Below, one piece after another: positions 52,872 to 61,827 of a stretch of 64,000 nucleotides of DNA. Positions within the stretch are counted from its first letter, which is position 1; each line of letters begins with the position of its first letter. Under the pieces are notes generated by a model, which did no database searches, had not been told where the DNA came from, and saw nothing but the letters and a program-made list of their open reading frames with translations. The stretch covers positions 1-64,000 of the forward strand of contig JACKLO010000024.1 of the NCBI GenBank assembly GCA_024235915.1, read 5' to 3'. This DNA comes from Burkholderiaceae bacterium. Lineage in GTDB: Bacteria > Pseudomonadota > Gammaproteobacteria > Burkholderiales > Burkholderiaceae_C. The position numbers and the translations under genes were made by a program.

Positions 52872-53915
52872 ATGCGCCTGCCGTTCGTCCTGAAGTCGCT
52901 TGCCGCCCTCACGCTGTCGGCTGCGGCCACCCTCGTGGCCGCCCAGCAGCCGGTGCTGAATCTCTACTCGGCCCGGCACTACCAGACCGACGAGGCGCTG
53001 TACGCCAACTTCACCCAGGCCACCGGCATCCGCATCAACCGCATCGACGGCGACGACAACGGCATCTTCTCGCGCCTGAAGAGCGAAGGTGCGGCCAGCC
53101 CGGCCGATGTGGTCCTGCTGGTGGACGCGGCCCGCCTCTGGCGCGCCGAGAGCGACGGCCTCTTCCAGCCCGTCAAGAGTGCGGTGCTGGAGCAGCGCAT
53201 CCCCGCCACCCTGCGCAGCACCGACAACGGTCAGGGCTCGGCCTGGTTCGGCTTCTCGACCCGTGCGCGCGTGATCGTGTACGACAAGATGCGCGTGCAG
53301 CGTGCCGATGTCGACACCTACGCCGACCTGGCCGCGCCGGTCAACAAGGGGCGGCTGTGCACCCGCTCCGGCTCGCACCCCTACAACGTGTCGCTGTTCG
53401 GCTCCATGCTCGTGCGCATGGGCCCGGAGAAGACCGAAGCCTGGCTCAAGGGCCTGGTGGACAACATGGCGCGGGCCCCCAAGGGTGGCGACACCGACCA
53501 GATCCGCGCCGTGGCGGCCGGGGAATGCGCGGTCGCCCTGTCCAACTCGTACTACGTCGCGCGCCTGATGCGTTCGACCAAGCCCGAGGACCGAGCAGTC
53601 ATCGAGAAGGTCGGCATCCTGTTCCCGGACCAGGACGGTGCCGGCACCCACGTCAACATTGCCGGCGGGGCCGTGGCCAGGCACGCCAAGAACCGCGACG
53701 CGGCCGTCAAGTTCCTGGAATACCTGGCCAGCGACGAGGCGCAGCGCTACTTTGCCGAAGGCAACAACGAGTGGCCTGCCGTCACCTCCGTGCCGACACA
53801 GAACCCCGCGCTGCGCGCGCTCGGCAACTTCAAGATGGAGGCCGTGCCGGTCTCGGCCATCGGCGGCAACCAGGCCGAGGTGCAGCGCATGCTCGACCGC
53901 GTGGGCTACCGCTGA
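52872..53915 (+). CDS. Fe(III) ABC transporter substrate-binding protein (FbpA/FutA type)
   Basis: This periplasmic ferric-iron receptor has 347 residues with a signal peptide (MRLPFVLKSLAALTLSAAATLVAAQQ). The family opening VLNLYSARHYQTDEALYANF, DVVLLVDAARLWRAE and the paired iron-ligand tyrosines in ALSNSYYVARL are present. The ATG at 52872 starts the signal peptide; the upstream frame contains the Fur box and is rejected. No permease or ATPase gene follows, so its transporter partners must be elsewhere. Iron repression by Fur is predicted. Confidence 0.92.
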   Translation: MRLPFVLKSLAALTLSAAATLVAAQQPVLNLYSARHYQTDEALYANFTQATGIRINRIDGDDNGIFSRLKSEGAASPADVVLLVDAARLWRAESDGLFQPVKSAVLEQRIPATLRSTDNGQGSAWFGFSTRARVIVYDKMRVQRADVDTYADLAAPVNKGRLCTRSGSHPYNVSLFGSMLVRMGPEKTEAWLKGLVDNMARAPKGGDTDQIRAVAAGECAVALSNSYYVARLMRSTKPEDRAVIEKVGILFPDQDGAGTHVNIAGGAVARHAKNRDAAVKFLEYLASDEAQRYFAEGNNEWPAVTSVPTQNPALRALGNFKMEAVPVSAIGGNQAEVQRMLDRVGYR

Positions 53916-54005
53916 GATCCCACGGCTTCCGGGGGGAGGCCGTCGCGTCGCACAGGGTCGGCTGTCGGATATATTGCCCGATCACATATTCAGGGAGACC
54001 GTGAC

Positions 54006-54320
54006 GTGGCAGCCCCTTCATTGAGCGACCTGCTGGCCCAGAAGGCAGCGCTCGAGCAGCAGATCATCGAGGTCCAGCGCGAGGAGCGCGCGCAGGCCAT
54101 CGCCAAGGTGCGAGCCCTGATGACCGAATACGGCCTGACGCTGGCCGACCTGGGCAGCAGCCGTCCGGCAGCCGCTCCGCGCAAGGCGGGTGGCGGCACG
54201 GTGGCGCCGAAGTACCGGCATCCGCAGACCGGCGAGACCTGGTCCGGCCGGGGCCTGCAGCCCAAGTGGCTGCGGTCCGCGCTGGAGGCCGGCGCACAAA
54301 TCGACGACTTCAAGCTCTGA
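54006..54320 (+). CDS. H-NS-family nucleoid protein
   Basis: The 104-residue protein has an N-terminal oligomerisation helix (LSDLLAQKAALEQQIIEVQREE) and a C-terminal H-NS DNA-binding motif (KYRHPQTGETWSGRGLQPKW) with the end LRSALEAGAQIDDFKL. H-NS proteins bind AT-rich or transferred DNA and silence it. GTG 54006 is the start, with CAGGGAG upstream; TATATT (53970-53975) may be its -10, with a weak GTCGCA as -35. The stop overlaps a possible CTG start of the next gene. Confidence 0.88.
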   Translation: MAAPSLSDLLAQKAALEQQIIEVQREERAQAIAKVRALMTEYGLTLADLGSSRPAAAPRKAGGGTVAPKYRHPQTGETWSGRGLQPKWLRSALEAGAQIDDFKL

Positions 54321-54370
54321 ACACACTGCCGACCTTCGAACGATCGGTGCCCGGCACCGGTCGGCCCGGC

Positions 54371-57300
54371 ATGGGCTGGTGGGTCGGCTCAGCCGCGGCA
54401 TTGGCATTGGCAGCGCTGGTGGACCACCGGCTGGCCCTGCCGGGCTTGGCCGGCCTGCCGTGGATCGGGGCCGGAGTCGCGCTGGCCGTGGTGCTGCGGG
54501 CGCGTTGGCAGGCGCTCCCGCTGATCGCCGCACTCTGGGCACTGGCCGGCGCGACGGGCGGCAAAGGACCTTGGCCGGTGCTGGTGGTGGCGCTGGGCGC
54601 CACCGGCGCCGTCTGGGCCGTGGGTGAGGTCATCCGCCGCCTGGGCGGCCGCGCCGACCTCGAGCGCGCACGCGACGCCCTGGTCATCGGCGCCGCGGCC
54701 TTGCTGGTGGGTGGGCCACTGATGGCGGGTGTGCAGACGGCCCTGCCGGCCGCCGTGCCGCTGGCCGCCAGCGCGCCGTTGCTGGACCTGCTGGCCTGGC
54801 CCTGGCATGCCTTGGGGCTGTTGCTGGGCTGCCTGCCGGCCATTGCCGTGGCGCGGTCGTCGCGCCGGCCAGCCCGCAGCCTGCCCCGCCTGGTCGGTGC
54901 CATGGCCCTGGCCCTGTCGGCCGTGGCAGCGGCGGGGCTGTGGTTCGGCGGCCTCTCGCTGGGCATCGTCGCCAGCGCCGCCGTGGCCTGGTGGCCTCAT
55001 GTGCTGCTGCTGGGCCTGCTGCTGGCGGGCGCTCTGACGCTGCCGTTGCTGGCACTGCTGGGCGTCGGTGTGGTCGCGGCGCTCGGCACGGCTTCAGGTG
55101 TGGGGCCGTTCGCATCGCTGCCCCCGGCGGGCGCGGTGGCGGCTCTGTGTGGCTACCTCGGCTCGCTGGCGGTGATGCTGCTGACGGCCCGCAGCATCGG
55201 CCAGGAACTCCGGCTGCGCGAGCGCCGCGCGTTCACGGCGCTGGGTGCCGCACGGCTGGCGGTGGCCGAATGGCACCGGCACCGGCCAGACGAGGTGCAC
55301 CTTTCGGCCGACTGGCTGGCCCTGACCCGGCACCAGGACGCCGCCAGCTGGACGCCTCGCGCCTGGCTGGACGACGTGCACATTGACGACCGCGGCCGCC
55401 TGCAGGAAGCGCTCTCGGAGGTGACCGTCGGTGAGCGCGACCAGTGGCAGCAGGAACTGCGGATCCAGAGCGCCGACGGCTGGCATTGGGTGGAGGTCAA
55501 TGTGCTGGCCGCCGAACGCGACCAGGCCGGCCAGCCGCTGCGGCTGGTGGCCACGATGGCCGATGTCAGCGAGCGGCACGAGGCGCAGGAGCGGCAACGC
55601 CTGTCGGCCAGCTTGTTCGAGCACCTGCACGAGGGCCTGCTGATCGCCGACGCCGACCTGCGGGTGCTGGACGCCAATGCGGCCTACACGCAGATCCTGG
55701 ATGTGACGCTGGCCGAACTGATCGGCCGGGTGCCGTCGCTGCTGCAGCCCAACCCCAGCGACCCACTGGCGCGCCAGCAGCGCGCTGCCATGTGGGCCGG
55801 GCTGCGCCAGCAGGGGCGCTGGCGCGGCGAGCTCATCGAACGCCGGCGCGACGGCCAGCTCAGCACCCTCCAGGCCACGATCTCCCAGGTGCACGGCCCC
55901 GAGGGCGACTTGCGCTATCACGTGCTGGCGATCTCCGACATCACGGAGCAGCGTCTTGCGCGTGAACGCCTGGAACGGCAGGCCCACTTCGACGAACTGA
56001 CCCGGCTGCCCAACCGCGCCCGCCTGAGCCAGCTGCTGGGCGACGCGATGCGCGCCGCCGACCGAGATGGCTACCTGCTGGCCGTGTGCTACCTGGACCT
56101 GGATCGCTTCAAGCCTGTCAATGACCGCCATGGCCACGACGGCGGCGACCGCCTGCTGGTGGAACTGGCCAGCCGACTGCGCGGCGCGCTCCGCAGCCGC
56201 GACCTTTGGGCCGATGCCGCAGCCCGGCTGGGCGGCGACGAATTCGTGCTGCTGCTGCGCGCCGGGTCGATGGAAGAGGCACGGCTCGCCGTCGAGCGGG
56301 TGCTGCGCGTCGTCTCCCAGCCCTACCTCATCGACCCGGCGCAGGAAGCGGTGCAGATCACCGCCAGCCTGGGCGCCACCGTCTACCCGATCGACCGCAG
56401 CGATGCCGACACCCTGTTGCGCCACGCCGACCACGCGATGTACGGCGCCAAGCAGAGCGGCCGCAACGGCTACCTGTTCTTCGACCCCGAACTGCGCCGG
56501 CGCACCGAAGAGCGCGTGATGGCCATCGGGCGCGTGCAGGAGGCGCTGGACCGCGCCGAGTTCGTGCTCTTCTACCAACCCATCGTGGACATGCGCAGCC
56601 AGCGCGTGCTGGGCCTGGAAGCGCTGCTGCGTTGGGACCACCCCGACAAGGGCCTGATCGCGCCGATGCAGTTCCTGCCGCTGATCACCAACACCGGGTT
56701 GTCGGCACGGGTGGGCGACTGGGTGATGTCGCAGGCGATGGAGCACCTGGCCCAGTGGCGACGCGCCGGGCTGGACCTGCAGGTCAACGTCAACGTCTCG
56801 GCGCGCCACCTTCAGGAGCCCGACTTCGTGCAGCGCCTGTCGGAACTTCTGGCCCGCCACCCGGAACCGCTGGCCGAGCACCTCAAGCTGGAGATCGTCG
56901 AATCCGAGGCCCATGCCGACCTTGCGGCCAGTTCGCAGTTGCTGGCCCGCTGCCGGGCCCTGGGCGTACGGTCGGCCCTGGACGACTTCGGCACCGGGCA
57001 CTCGACGCTGACCCACCTGCAGCGGCTGCCTGTGGACGTGCTCAAGATCGACCGCAGCTTCGTCAACCACATGCTCGACGACGCCCAGGACAAGGCACTG
57101 GTCGAAGGCGTGATCGGCTTGGCGCGCACCTTCGGCTGCTCGGTCGTGGCCGAAGGCGTGGAGACCCCGGCCCAGGCCCGCATGCTGCTGGACCTCGGCT
57201 GCGACTGTGCCCAGGGCACCGGTATCGCCGCGCCGATGCCGGCAGCCCAGGTGGCCGACTGGGTGCGTGGCTACACCGGCCTGTTCGCACTCACCACGGC

Positions 57301-57385
57301 CGGTGCACCACGCGGCGCCATGGCCACCGGCACGGCCGGCCCCACGAGTCCCGACAGGCCCGGGCCGATAGACTCCGGCGGGTGA
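54371..57385 (+). CDS. Membrane-anchored PAS-PAS-GGDEF-EAL cyclic di-GMP enzyme
   Basis: This 1004-residue protein (from ATG 54371) controls cyclic di-GMP. An N-terminal region of about eight hydrophobic helices (1-275) is followed by two PAS-like domains (about 290-400 and 413-527), GGDEF (about 536-710) and EAL (about 717-967). The GGDEF motif is intact (ARLGGDEFVLLL), but the expected RxxD inhibitory site five residues before it reads LWAD. The EAL domain keeps EALLRW, NVNVSARHL, EIVESE, DDFGTGHS, KIDRSF and VAEGVET, so it may be active too. The start is uncertain: GTG 54347, or CTG 54317 overlapping the H-NS stop, are alternatives. The stop overlaps dnaG. Confidence 0.9.
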   Translation: MGWWVGSAAALALAALVDHRLALPGLAGLPWIGAGVALAVVLRARWQALPLIAALWALAGATGGKGPWPVLVVALGATGAVWAVGEVIRRLGGRADLERARDALVIGAAALLVGGPLMAGVQTALPAAVPLAASAPLLDLLAWPWHALGLLLGCLPAIAVARSSRRPARSLPRLVGAMALALSAVAAAGLWFGGLSLGIVASAAVAWWPHVLLLGLLLAGALTLPLLALLGVGVVAALGTASGVGPFASLPPAGAVAALCGYLGSLAVMLLTARSIGQELRLRERRAFTALGAARLAVAEWHRHRPDEVHLSADWLALTRHQDAASWTPRAWLDDVHIDDRGRLQEALSEVTVGERDQWQQELRIQSADGWHWVEVNVLAAERDQAGQPLRLVATMADVSERHEAQERQRLSASLFEHLHEGLLIADADLRVLDANAAYTQILDVTLAELIGRVPSLLQPNPSDPLARQQRAAMWAGLRQQGRWRGELIERRRDGQLSTLQATISQVHGPEGDLRYHVLAISDITEQRLARERLERQAHFDELTRLPNRARLSQLLGDAMRAADRDGYLLAVCYLDLDRFKPVNDRHGHDGGDRLLVELASRLRGALRSRDLWADAAARLGGDEFVLLLRAGSMEEARLAVERVLRVVSQPYLIDPAQEAVQITASLGATVYPIDRSDADTLLRHADHAMYGAKQSGRNGYLFFDPELRRRTEERVMAIGRVQEALDRAEFVLFYQPIVDMRSQRVLGLEALLRWDHPDKGLIAPMQFLPLITNTGLSARVGDWVMSQAMEHLAQWRRAGLDLQVNVNVSARHLQEPDFVQRLSELLARHPEPLAEHLKLEIVESEAHADLAASSQLLARCRALGVRSALDDFGTGHSTLTHLQRLPVDVLKIDRSFVNHMLDDAQDKALVEGVIGLARTFGCSVVAEGVETPAQARMLLDLGCDCAQGTGIAAPMPAAQVADWVRGYTGLFALTTAGAPRGAMATGTAGPTSPDRPGPIDSGG

Positions 57386-59199
57386 TCCCCGCCGCCTTCC
57401 TGCAGGACCTGCTGACCCGGGTCGACATCGTCGACATCGTCGGCCGCCACGTCGAACTCAAGAAGGCCGGCATCAACCACAAGGGCCTGTGCCCGTTCCA
57501 TGGCGAGAAGTCGCCCAGCTTCATCGTCAGCCCGTCGCGTCAGACCTACCACTGCTTCGGTTGCGGCGCCCACGGAGACGCCATCCGATTTCTGGTGGAG
57601 CAAGGCGGCCTGCCCTTTCCCGAGGCGGTGCGGGAGCTGGCTCAGCAGGTGGGCCTGCAGGTGCCCGAGGACGACACCGACCCGGCCGAGCGGGAACGGG
57701 CCAAGCAGGTCCGCGAACGGCAGCTGTCGCTGACCGACGTGCTGGAGAAAGCCGCGGCCCACTACCGCGGCCAGCTCAAGGCCAGCCCGCGCGCGATCGA
57801 CTACCTCAAGCGCCGCGGGCTCACCGGACGCGTCGCCGCCCGCTTCGGCCTGGGGTATGCGCCCGAAGGCTGGCGCACGCTGGCCGGCGTCTTTCCGCGT
57901 TACGACGACCCTCTGCTGGCCGAATCCGGCCTCGTCATCGTGCAGGGCGACGAGGGTCCGGACCAGAAACGCTACGACCGCTTCCGCGACCGCGTGATGT
58001 TCCCCATCCGCAACGTCAAGGGCGAGGCCATCGGATTCGGCGGCCGTGTGCTGGACGGCGGTGAGCCCAAGTACCTGAATTCCCCGGAGACGCCGGTCTT
58101 CAGCAAGGGGCGTGAGCTCTACGGGCTTTTCGAAGCCCGTCACGCCCTGCGCGAACGCGGCTACGCCCTGGTGGTGGAAGGCTACATGGACGTCGTGGCA
58201 CTGGCCCAGTCCGGCTTCGGCAACGCGGTGGCGACGCTGGGCACGGCCTGCACGGCCGAGCACGTACAGAAGCTGTTCCGCCACACCGACGCCGTGGTCT
58301 TCGCCTTCGACGGCGACGCCGCCGGCCGCCGGGCCGCCGGGCGCGCCCTGGAGGCCGCCCTGCCCCATGCCACGGACCTGCGCAGCGTGCGCTTCCTGTT
58401 CCTGCCCCCGGAGCACGACCCCGACTCCTACGTCCGTGAACGGGGTGCCGATGCTTTCGAGACGGCCGTGGCACAGGCCGTTCCGCTGTCACGCCAGTTG
58501 ATCGACCACGCGGCCGAGGGGCTGGACCTGGGCAGCGCCGAGGGCCGGGCCAAGATGCTGGCCCTGGCGCGCCCGCTGTGGTCCCAGCTGCCGGAGGGCA
58601 TGCTGCGCGGCCAGGTGCTGGCGGATCTGGCCGGCACGGCGGGCATGGCCGCCGACGCACTGGAGGCCAGCTGGTCGGGCACCCCGAGGCCGCGCAGTGC
58701 GCCGCGGCAGACGCAATGGTCCGCCCCGTCGCGCCAGCGCACCCGCGAGGCGACCAAGCTGTTGGACCGGACGGCCTGGCTGTTGGCCCGCCACCCCGAC
58801 CTCTGGCTGACCCTGTCGGAGGCCGACCATGCGCGGCTGGGCAGCCTTCCGCTGCCGCACGGTCCGTTCTTCTGCGCGCTGGAGCGCATCGTGCACGACC
58901 ATGGTGTGCTCACGCTCGATGCCCTGGACGGCGAGATCGCCAGCCTGAGCCAGGCCGAGACCATCGCGCCGCTGATGGCCCGCGTGCGCGGGCTGCACCA
59001 CTTCGAGCAGGACGACAACGCCGCCACCGACCTGGCGGCGCTGATGCACCGGCTGCACCAGCAGGCGGTGGACGAGGAACTGCAGTGGCTGATGGAGTCG
59101 GGTGACCTCTCGGAGGCCGCGATGACCCGCGGCAAGGCCCTGCTGGCCGAACGGGCGCGCCTGCGGGCCGAGGCCGCTTTGACGAAGGCTGCCGACTGA
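57382..59199 (+). CDS. dnaG: DNA primase
   Basis: DnaG makes RNA primers at replication forks. The 605-residue protein has the CHC2 zinc finger (C37, H40, C58, C61 in CPFHGEKSPSF and YHCFGC), the catalytic core with TOPRIM (VVEGYMDVVALAQ, FAFDGDAAGRRA) and a C-terminal helicase-binding domain (LHQQAVDEELQWLMESGDLS). The GTG start overlaps the previous stop (GTGA). In many bacteria rpsU precedes dnaG; it does not here. The gene is followed by rpoD, as is usual, and carries the rpoD promoter in its last codons. Confidence 0.95.
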   Translation: MIPAAFLQDLLTRVDIVDIVGRHVELKKAGINHKGLCPFHGEKSPSFIVSPSRQTYHCFGCGAHGDAIRFLVEQGGLPFPEAVRELAQQVGLQVPEDDTDPAERERAKQVRERQLSLTDVLEKAAAHYRGQLKASPRAIDYLKRRGLTGRVAARFGLGYAPEGWRTLAGVFPRYDDPLLAESGLVIVQGDEGPDQKRYDRFRDRVMFPIRNVKGEAIGFGGRVLDGGEPKYLNSPETPVFSKGRELYGLFEARHALRERGYALVVEGYMDVVALAQSGFGNAVATLGTACTAEHVQKLFRHTDAVVFAFDGDAAGRRAAGRALEAALPHATDLRSVRFLFLPPEHDPDSYVRERGADAFETAVAQAVPLSRQLIDHAAEGLDLGSAEGRAKMLALARPLWSQLPEGMLRGQVLADLAGTAGMAADALEASWSGTPRPRSAPRQTQWSAPSRQRTREATKLLDRTAWLLARHPDLWLTLSEADHARLGSLPLPHGPFFCALERIVHDHGVLTLDALDGEIASLSQAETIAPLMARVRGLHHFEQDDNAATDLAALMHRLHQQAVDEELQWLMESGDLSEAAMTRGKALLAERARLRAEAALTKAAD

Positions 59200-59207
59200 A
59201 CGATAAT
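59179..59207 (+). promoter_or_regulatory. Strong sigma-70 promoter for rpoD inside dnaG 3' end
   Basis: TTGACG (59179-59184), a 17-base spacer and GATAAT (59202-59207) form the best sigma-70 promoter seen in the window. The -35 lies within the last dnaG codons and the -10 just after the stop. It should start transcription near 59214, about 250 bases before the rpoD ATG. Confidence 0.85.
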
Positions 59208-59464
59208 TGTGGGTTCGTTGCAGCGGCAAGAGTGACGGCAACGCCATCCGGTCCCCGGCCACCCTCGACAAGGGCAAATTGAAGGCCACCTCGACCGCAG
59301 GCTTGCAATACCAGACGTCCACGCGAGCTTGCCCGCCCGACAGCAGACCGGCCTCCCGCGGCCGCGCACCGGCAGACCCACAGGGGGTCAGGGGCGCAGG
59401 AACGTGGCCTGAGGCCGGCGCCAGCCTGTCCGGCCGCGACGCCCGCTCACCCACGAGGACCCGC
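59208..59464 (+). other. Long rpoD 5' untranslated region
   Basis: This stretch of about 257 bases between the promoter and the ATG holds no convincing gene. Open frames through it lack conserved residues and continue into rpoD from an arbitrary start. Several GC-rich stretches could pair (for example GAGGCCGGCGCCAGCC with GTCCGGCC). GAGGA lies 7 bases before the ATG as ribosome-binding site. Confidence 0.6.
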
Positions 59465-61732
59465 ATGACCGCCAAGAAGACCGCTGCCGCACCCGAGCCG
59501 AAGAAGGCTGCCGACGAGACGCCCAAGAAGGCCAAGGCCGCCAAGGACACCCCGGAATCGCCCGCCAAGGCCGCGGCCAAGAAACCCGCCGCCAAGGCCG
59601 AGGCCAAGGTCGATGCCAAGGCCAGCGCGGCCGCCAAGCCCGGCAAGGCAGCGGCCAAGGGCAAGCCGGCCGCCAAGGCGCCCAAGGGCCGCACGGCGCA
59701 GGCGATCGAGGACGAGGACGTCGAGAGCGACGGCGACACCGAATCCGAGGTCGACACCGAGGTTGAAGTCGAAGCCGAGGTCGAGGTCGTCGACGAGAAG
59801 GAAGCCAAGGCCAAGCCGCTGCGCATGAAGGTCAGCCGCGCCAAGGAGCGCGCGCTGATGCGCGAGTTCGGGCTCGACGAGACGGCGCTGACAGAAGAGG
59901 AAGCGACCAAGCGCCGCAGCGAGCTGAAGACCCTCATCAAGATGGGCAAGACGCGTGGTTTCCTGACCCACCAGGAGATCAACGACCACCTGCCCGAGAA
60001 GCTGGTCAACGAGGAGATCCTCGAGGCCATCATCTCCATGCTCAACGACATGGGGATCGCGGTCTACGAGCAGGCCCCCGATGCCGCCACCTTGCTGATC
60101 AGCGGCAGCAACACCTCCACCGCCACCGAAGAAGAAGCGGAAGAGGCCGCCGAGGCCGCGCTGTCCACCGTCGACTCCGAATTCGGCCGCACGACCGACC
60201 CGGTGCGCATGTACATGCGCGAGATGGGCACGGTGGAACTGCTGACGCGCGAGGGCGAGATCGAGATCGCCAAGCGCATCGAAGGCGGTCTGCAGGCCAT
60301 GATGCTGGCCATCAGCGCCAGCCCGACCACCATCGCCGAGATCCTGGCGATGGCCGACAAGATCGCCGCCGGCACGATGCAGATCTCCGAGGTCGTCGAC
60401 GGTTTCGTCAGCGACGACGAGGCCGACGACTACGTGGCCGAGGAAGACTTCGACGAGTTCGACGAAGAGGACGACGACGACGGCAACGGCGGCTCCAAGG
60501 CGCTGACCAAGAAGCTCGAGGAACTGAAGAACCAGGCGTTGGTGGTCTTCACCGACCTGCGCGGCCACTTCGACCGCATGCGCAAGGCCTTCGAGAAGGA
60601 AGGCTACAAGTCGCCGGCGTACAACAAGGCGCAGCAGTCCATCAGCGACACGCTGATGAAGATCCGCTTCACCGTGAAGACGATCGAGAAGCTCTGCGAC
60701 ATCCTGCGCTCGCAGGTCGACGACCTGCGCCGCTATGAGCGCGAGATCCGCAAGATCTGCGTTGACCGCTGCGGCATGCCGCAGGACCACTTCATCAAGC
60801 ACTTCCCGCCGAACGTGCTGAACCTGAAATGGGCGGTCAAGGAAGCCGCGGTCGGCAAGGGCTACAGCGACATCCTCGAGCGCAACCTGCCGGCGATCCA
60901 GGAACTGCAGCAGAAGCTGATCGACCTGCAGTCCAACGCCGTGGTGCCGCTGGAGGACCTCAAGGGCATCAACCGCGAGATGAACGCCGGCGAGAAGGCC
61001 AGCCGCGACGCCAAGAAGGAAATGATCGAGGCCAACCTGCGCCTGGTGATCTCGATCGCGAAGAAGTACACCAACCGCGGCCTGCAGTTCCTGGACCTGA
61101 TCCAGGAAGGCAACATCGGCCTGATGAAGGCGGTGGACAAGTTCGAATACCGCCGCGGCTACAAGTTCTCCACCTACGCCACTTGGTGGATCCGCCAGGC
61201 CATCACGCGCAGCATCGCCGACCAGGCGCGCACCATCCGCATCCCGGTTCACATGATCGAGACGATCAACAAGATGAACCGCATCTCGCGCCAGCACCTG
61301 CAGGAGTTCGGCTACGAGCCGGACGCGCCGACGCTGGCCGAGAAGATGGAGATGCCCGAAGACAAGATCCGCAAGATCATGAAGATCGCCAAGGAGCCGA
61401 TCTCCATGGAGACGCCGATCGGCGACGACGACGACTCGCACCTGGGTGACTTCATCGAGGACACCAACAACACCGCGCCGATCGAGGCCGCAATGCAGGC
61501 CGGCCTGCGCGACGTGGTCAAGGACATCCTCGACAGCCTGACGCCGCGCGAAGCCAAGGTGCTGCGCATGCGCTTCGGCATCGAGATGAGCACCGACCAC
61601 ACGCTGGAAGAGGTGGGCAAGCAGTTCGACGTCACCCGCGAGCGCATCCGCCAGATCGAAGCCAAGGCGATCCGCAAGCTGAAACACCCCAGCCGCAGTG
61701 ACAAGCTGCGCACGTACCTGGACAATCTCTGA
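59465..61732 (+). CDS. rpoD: RNA polymerase primary sigma factor (sigma-70)
   Basis: RpoD directs RNA polymerase to housekeeping promoters. The 755-residue protein has an unusual first ~135 residues: a Lys/Ala/Pro stretch (1-75) followed by an acidic run (about 80-115). Region 1.1 follows (LKTLIKMGKTRGFLTHQEI), then region 1.2 (DPVRMYMREMGTVELL, from about 243), the non-conserved acidic domain, and region 2 (LRLVISIAKKYTNRGLQFLD to IRQAITRSIADQART). Region 4 has the helix-turn-helix EEVGKQFDVTRERIRQIEAK. The ATG at 59465 has GAGGA upstream. It is longer than E. coli RpoD mainly in the N-terminus. Confidence 0.97.
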   Translation: MTAKKTAAAPEPKKAADETPKKAKAAKDTPESPAKAAAKKPAAKAEAKVDAKASAAAKPGKAAAKGKPAAKAPKGRTAQAIEDEDVESDGDTESEVDTEVEVEAEVEVVDEKEAKAKPLRMKVSRAKERALMREFGLDETALTEEEATKRRSELKTLIKMGKTRGFLTHQEINDHLPEKLVNEEILEAIISMLNDMGIAVYEQAPDAATLLISGSNTSTATEEEAEEAAEAALSTVDSEFGRTTDPVRMYMREMGTVELLTREGEIEIAKRIEGGLQAMMLAISASPTTIAEILAMADKIAAGTMQISEVVDGFVSDDEADDYVAEEDFDEFDEEDDDDGNGGSKALTKKLEELKNQALVVFTDLRGHFDRMRKAFEKEGYKSPAYNKAQQSISDTLMKIRFTVKTIEKLCDILRSQVDDLRRYEREIRKICVDRCGMPQDHFIKHFPPNVLNLKWAVKEAAVGKGYSDILERNLPAIQELQQKLIDLQSNAVVPLEDLKGINREMNAGEKASRDAKKEMIEANLRLVISIAKKYTNRGLQFLDLIQEGNIGLMKAVDKFEYRRGYKFSTYATWWIRQAITRSIADQARTIRIPVHMIETINKMNRISRQHLQEFGYEPDAPTLAEKMEMPEDKIRKIMKIAKEPISMETPIGDDDDSHLGDFIEDTNNTAPIEAAMQAGLRDVVKDILDSLTPREAKVLRMRFGIEMSTDHTLEEVGKQFDVTRERIRQIEAKAIRKLKHPSRSDKLRTYLDNL

Positions 61733-61775
61733 TGGGCCAGCGGGCGGCCGCGCAGGACGACCGTCATTCGTGAGC

Positions 61776-61800
61776 AAGGCCCGCCTCGGCGGGCCTTTTT
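61776..61800 (+). terminator. rpoD intrinsic terminator
   Basis: AAGGCCCGCC (61776-61785) pairs with GGCGGGCCTT (61788-61797), and the arm runs into TTTTT. This is a standard rho-independent terminator 43 bases after the rpoD stop. Confidence 0.93.
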
Positions 61801-61827
61801 CGTGACCGACGTTACACTTCGCGGCTG

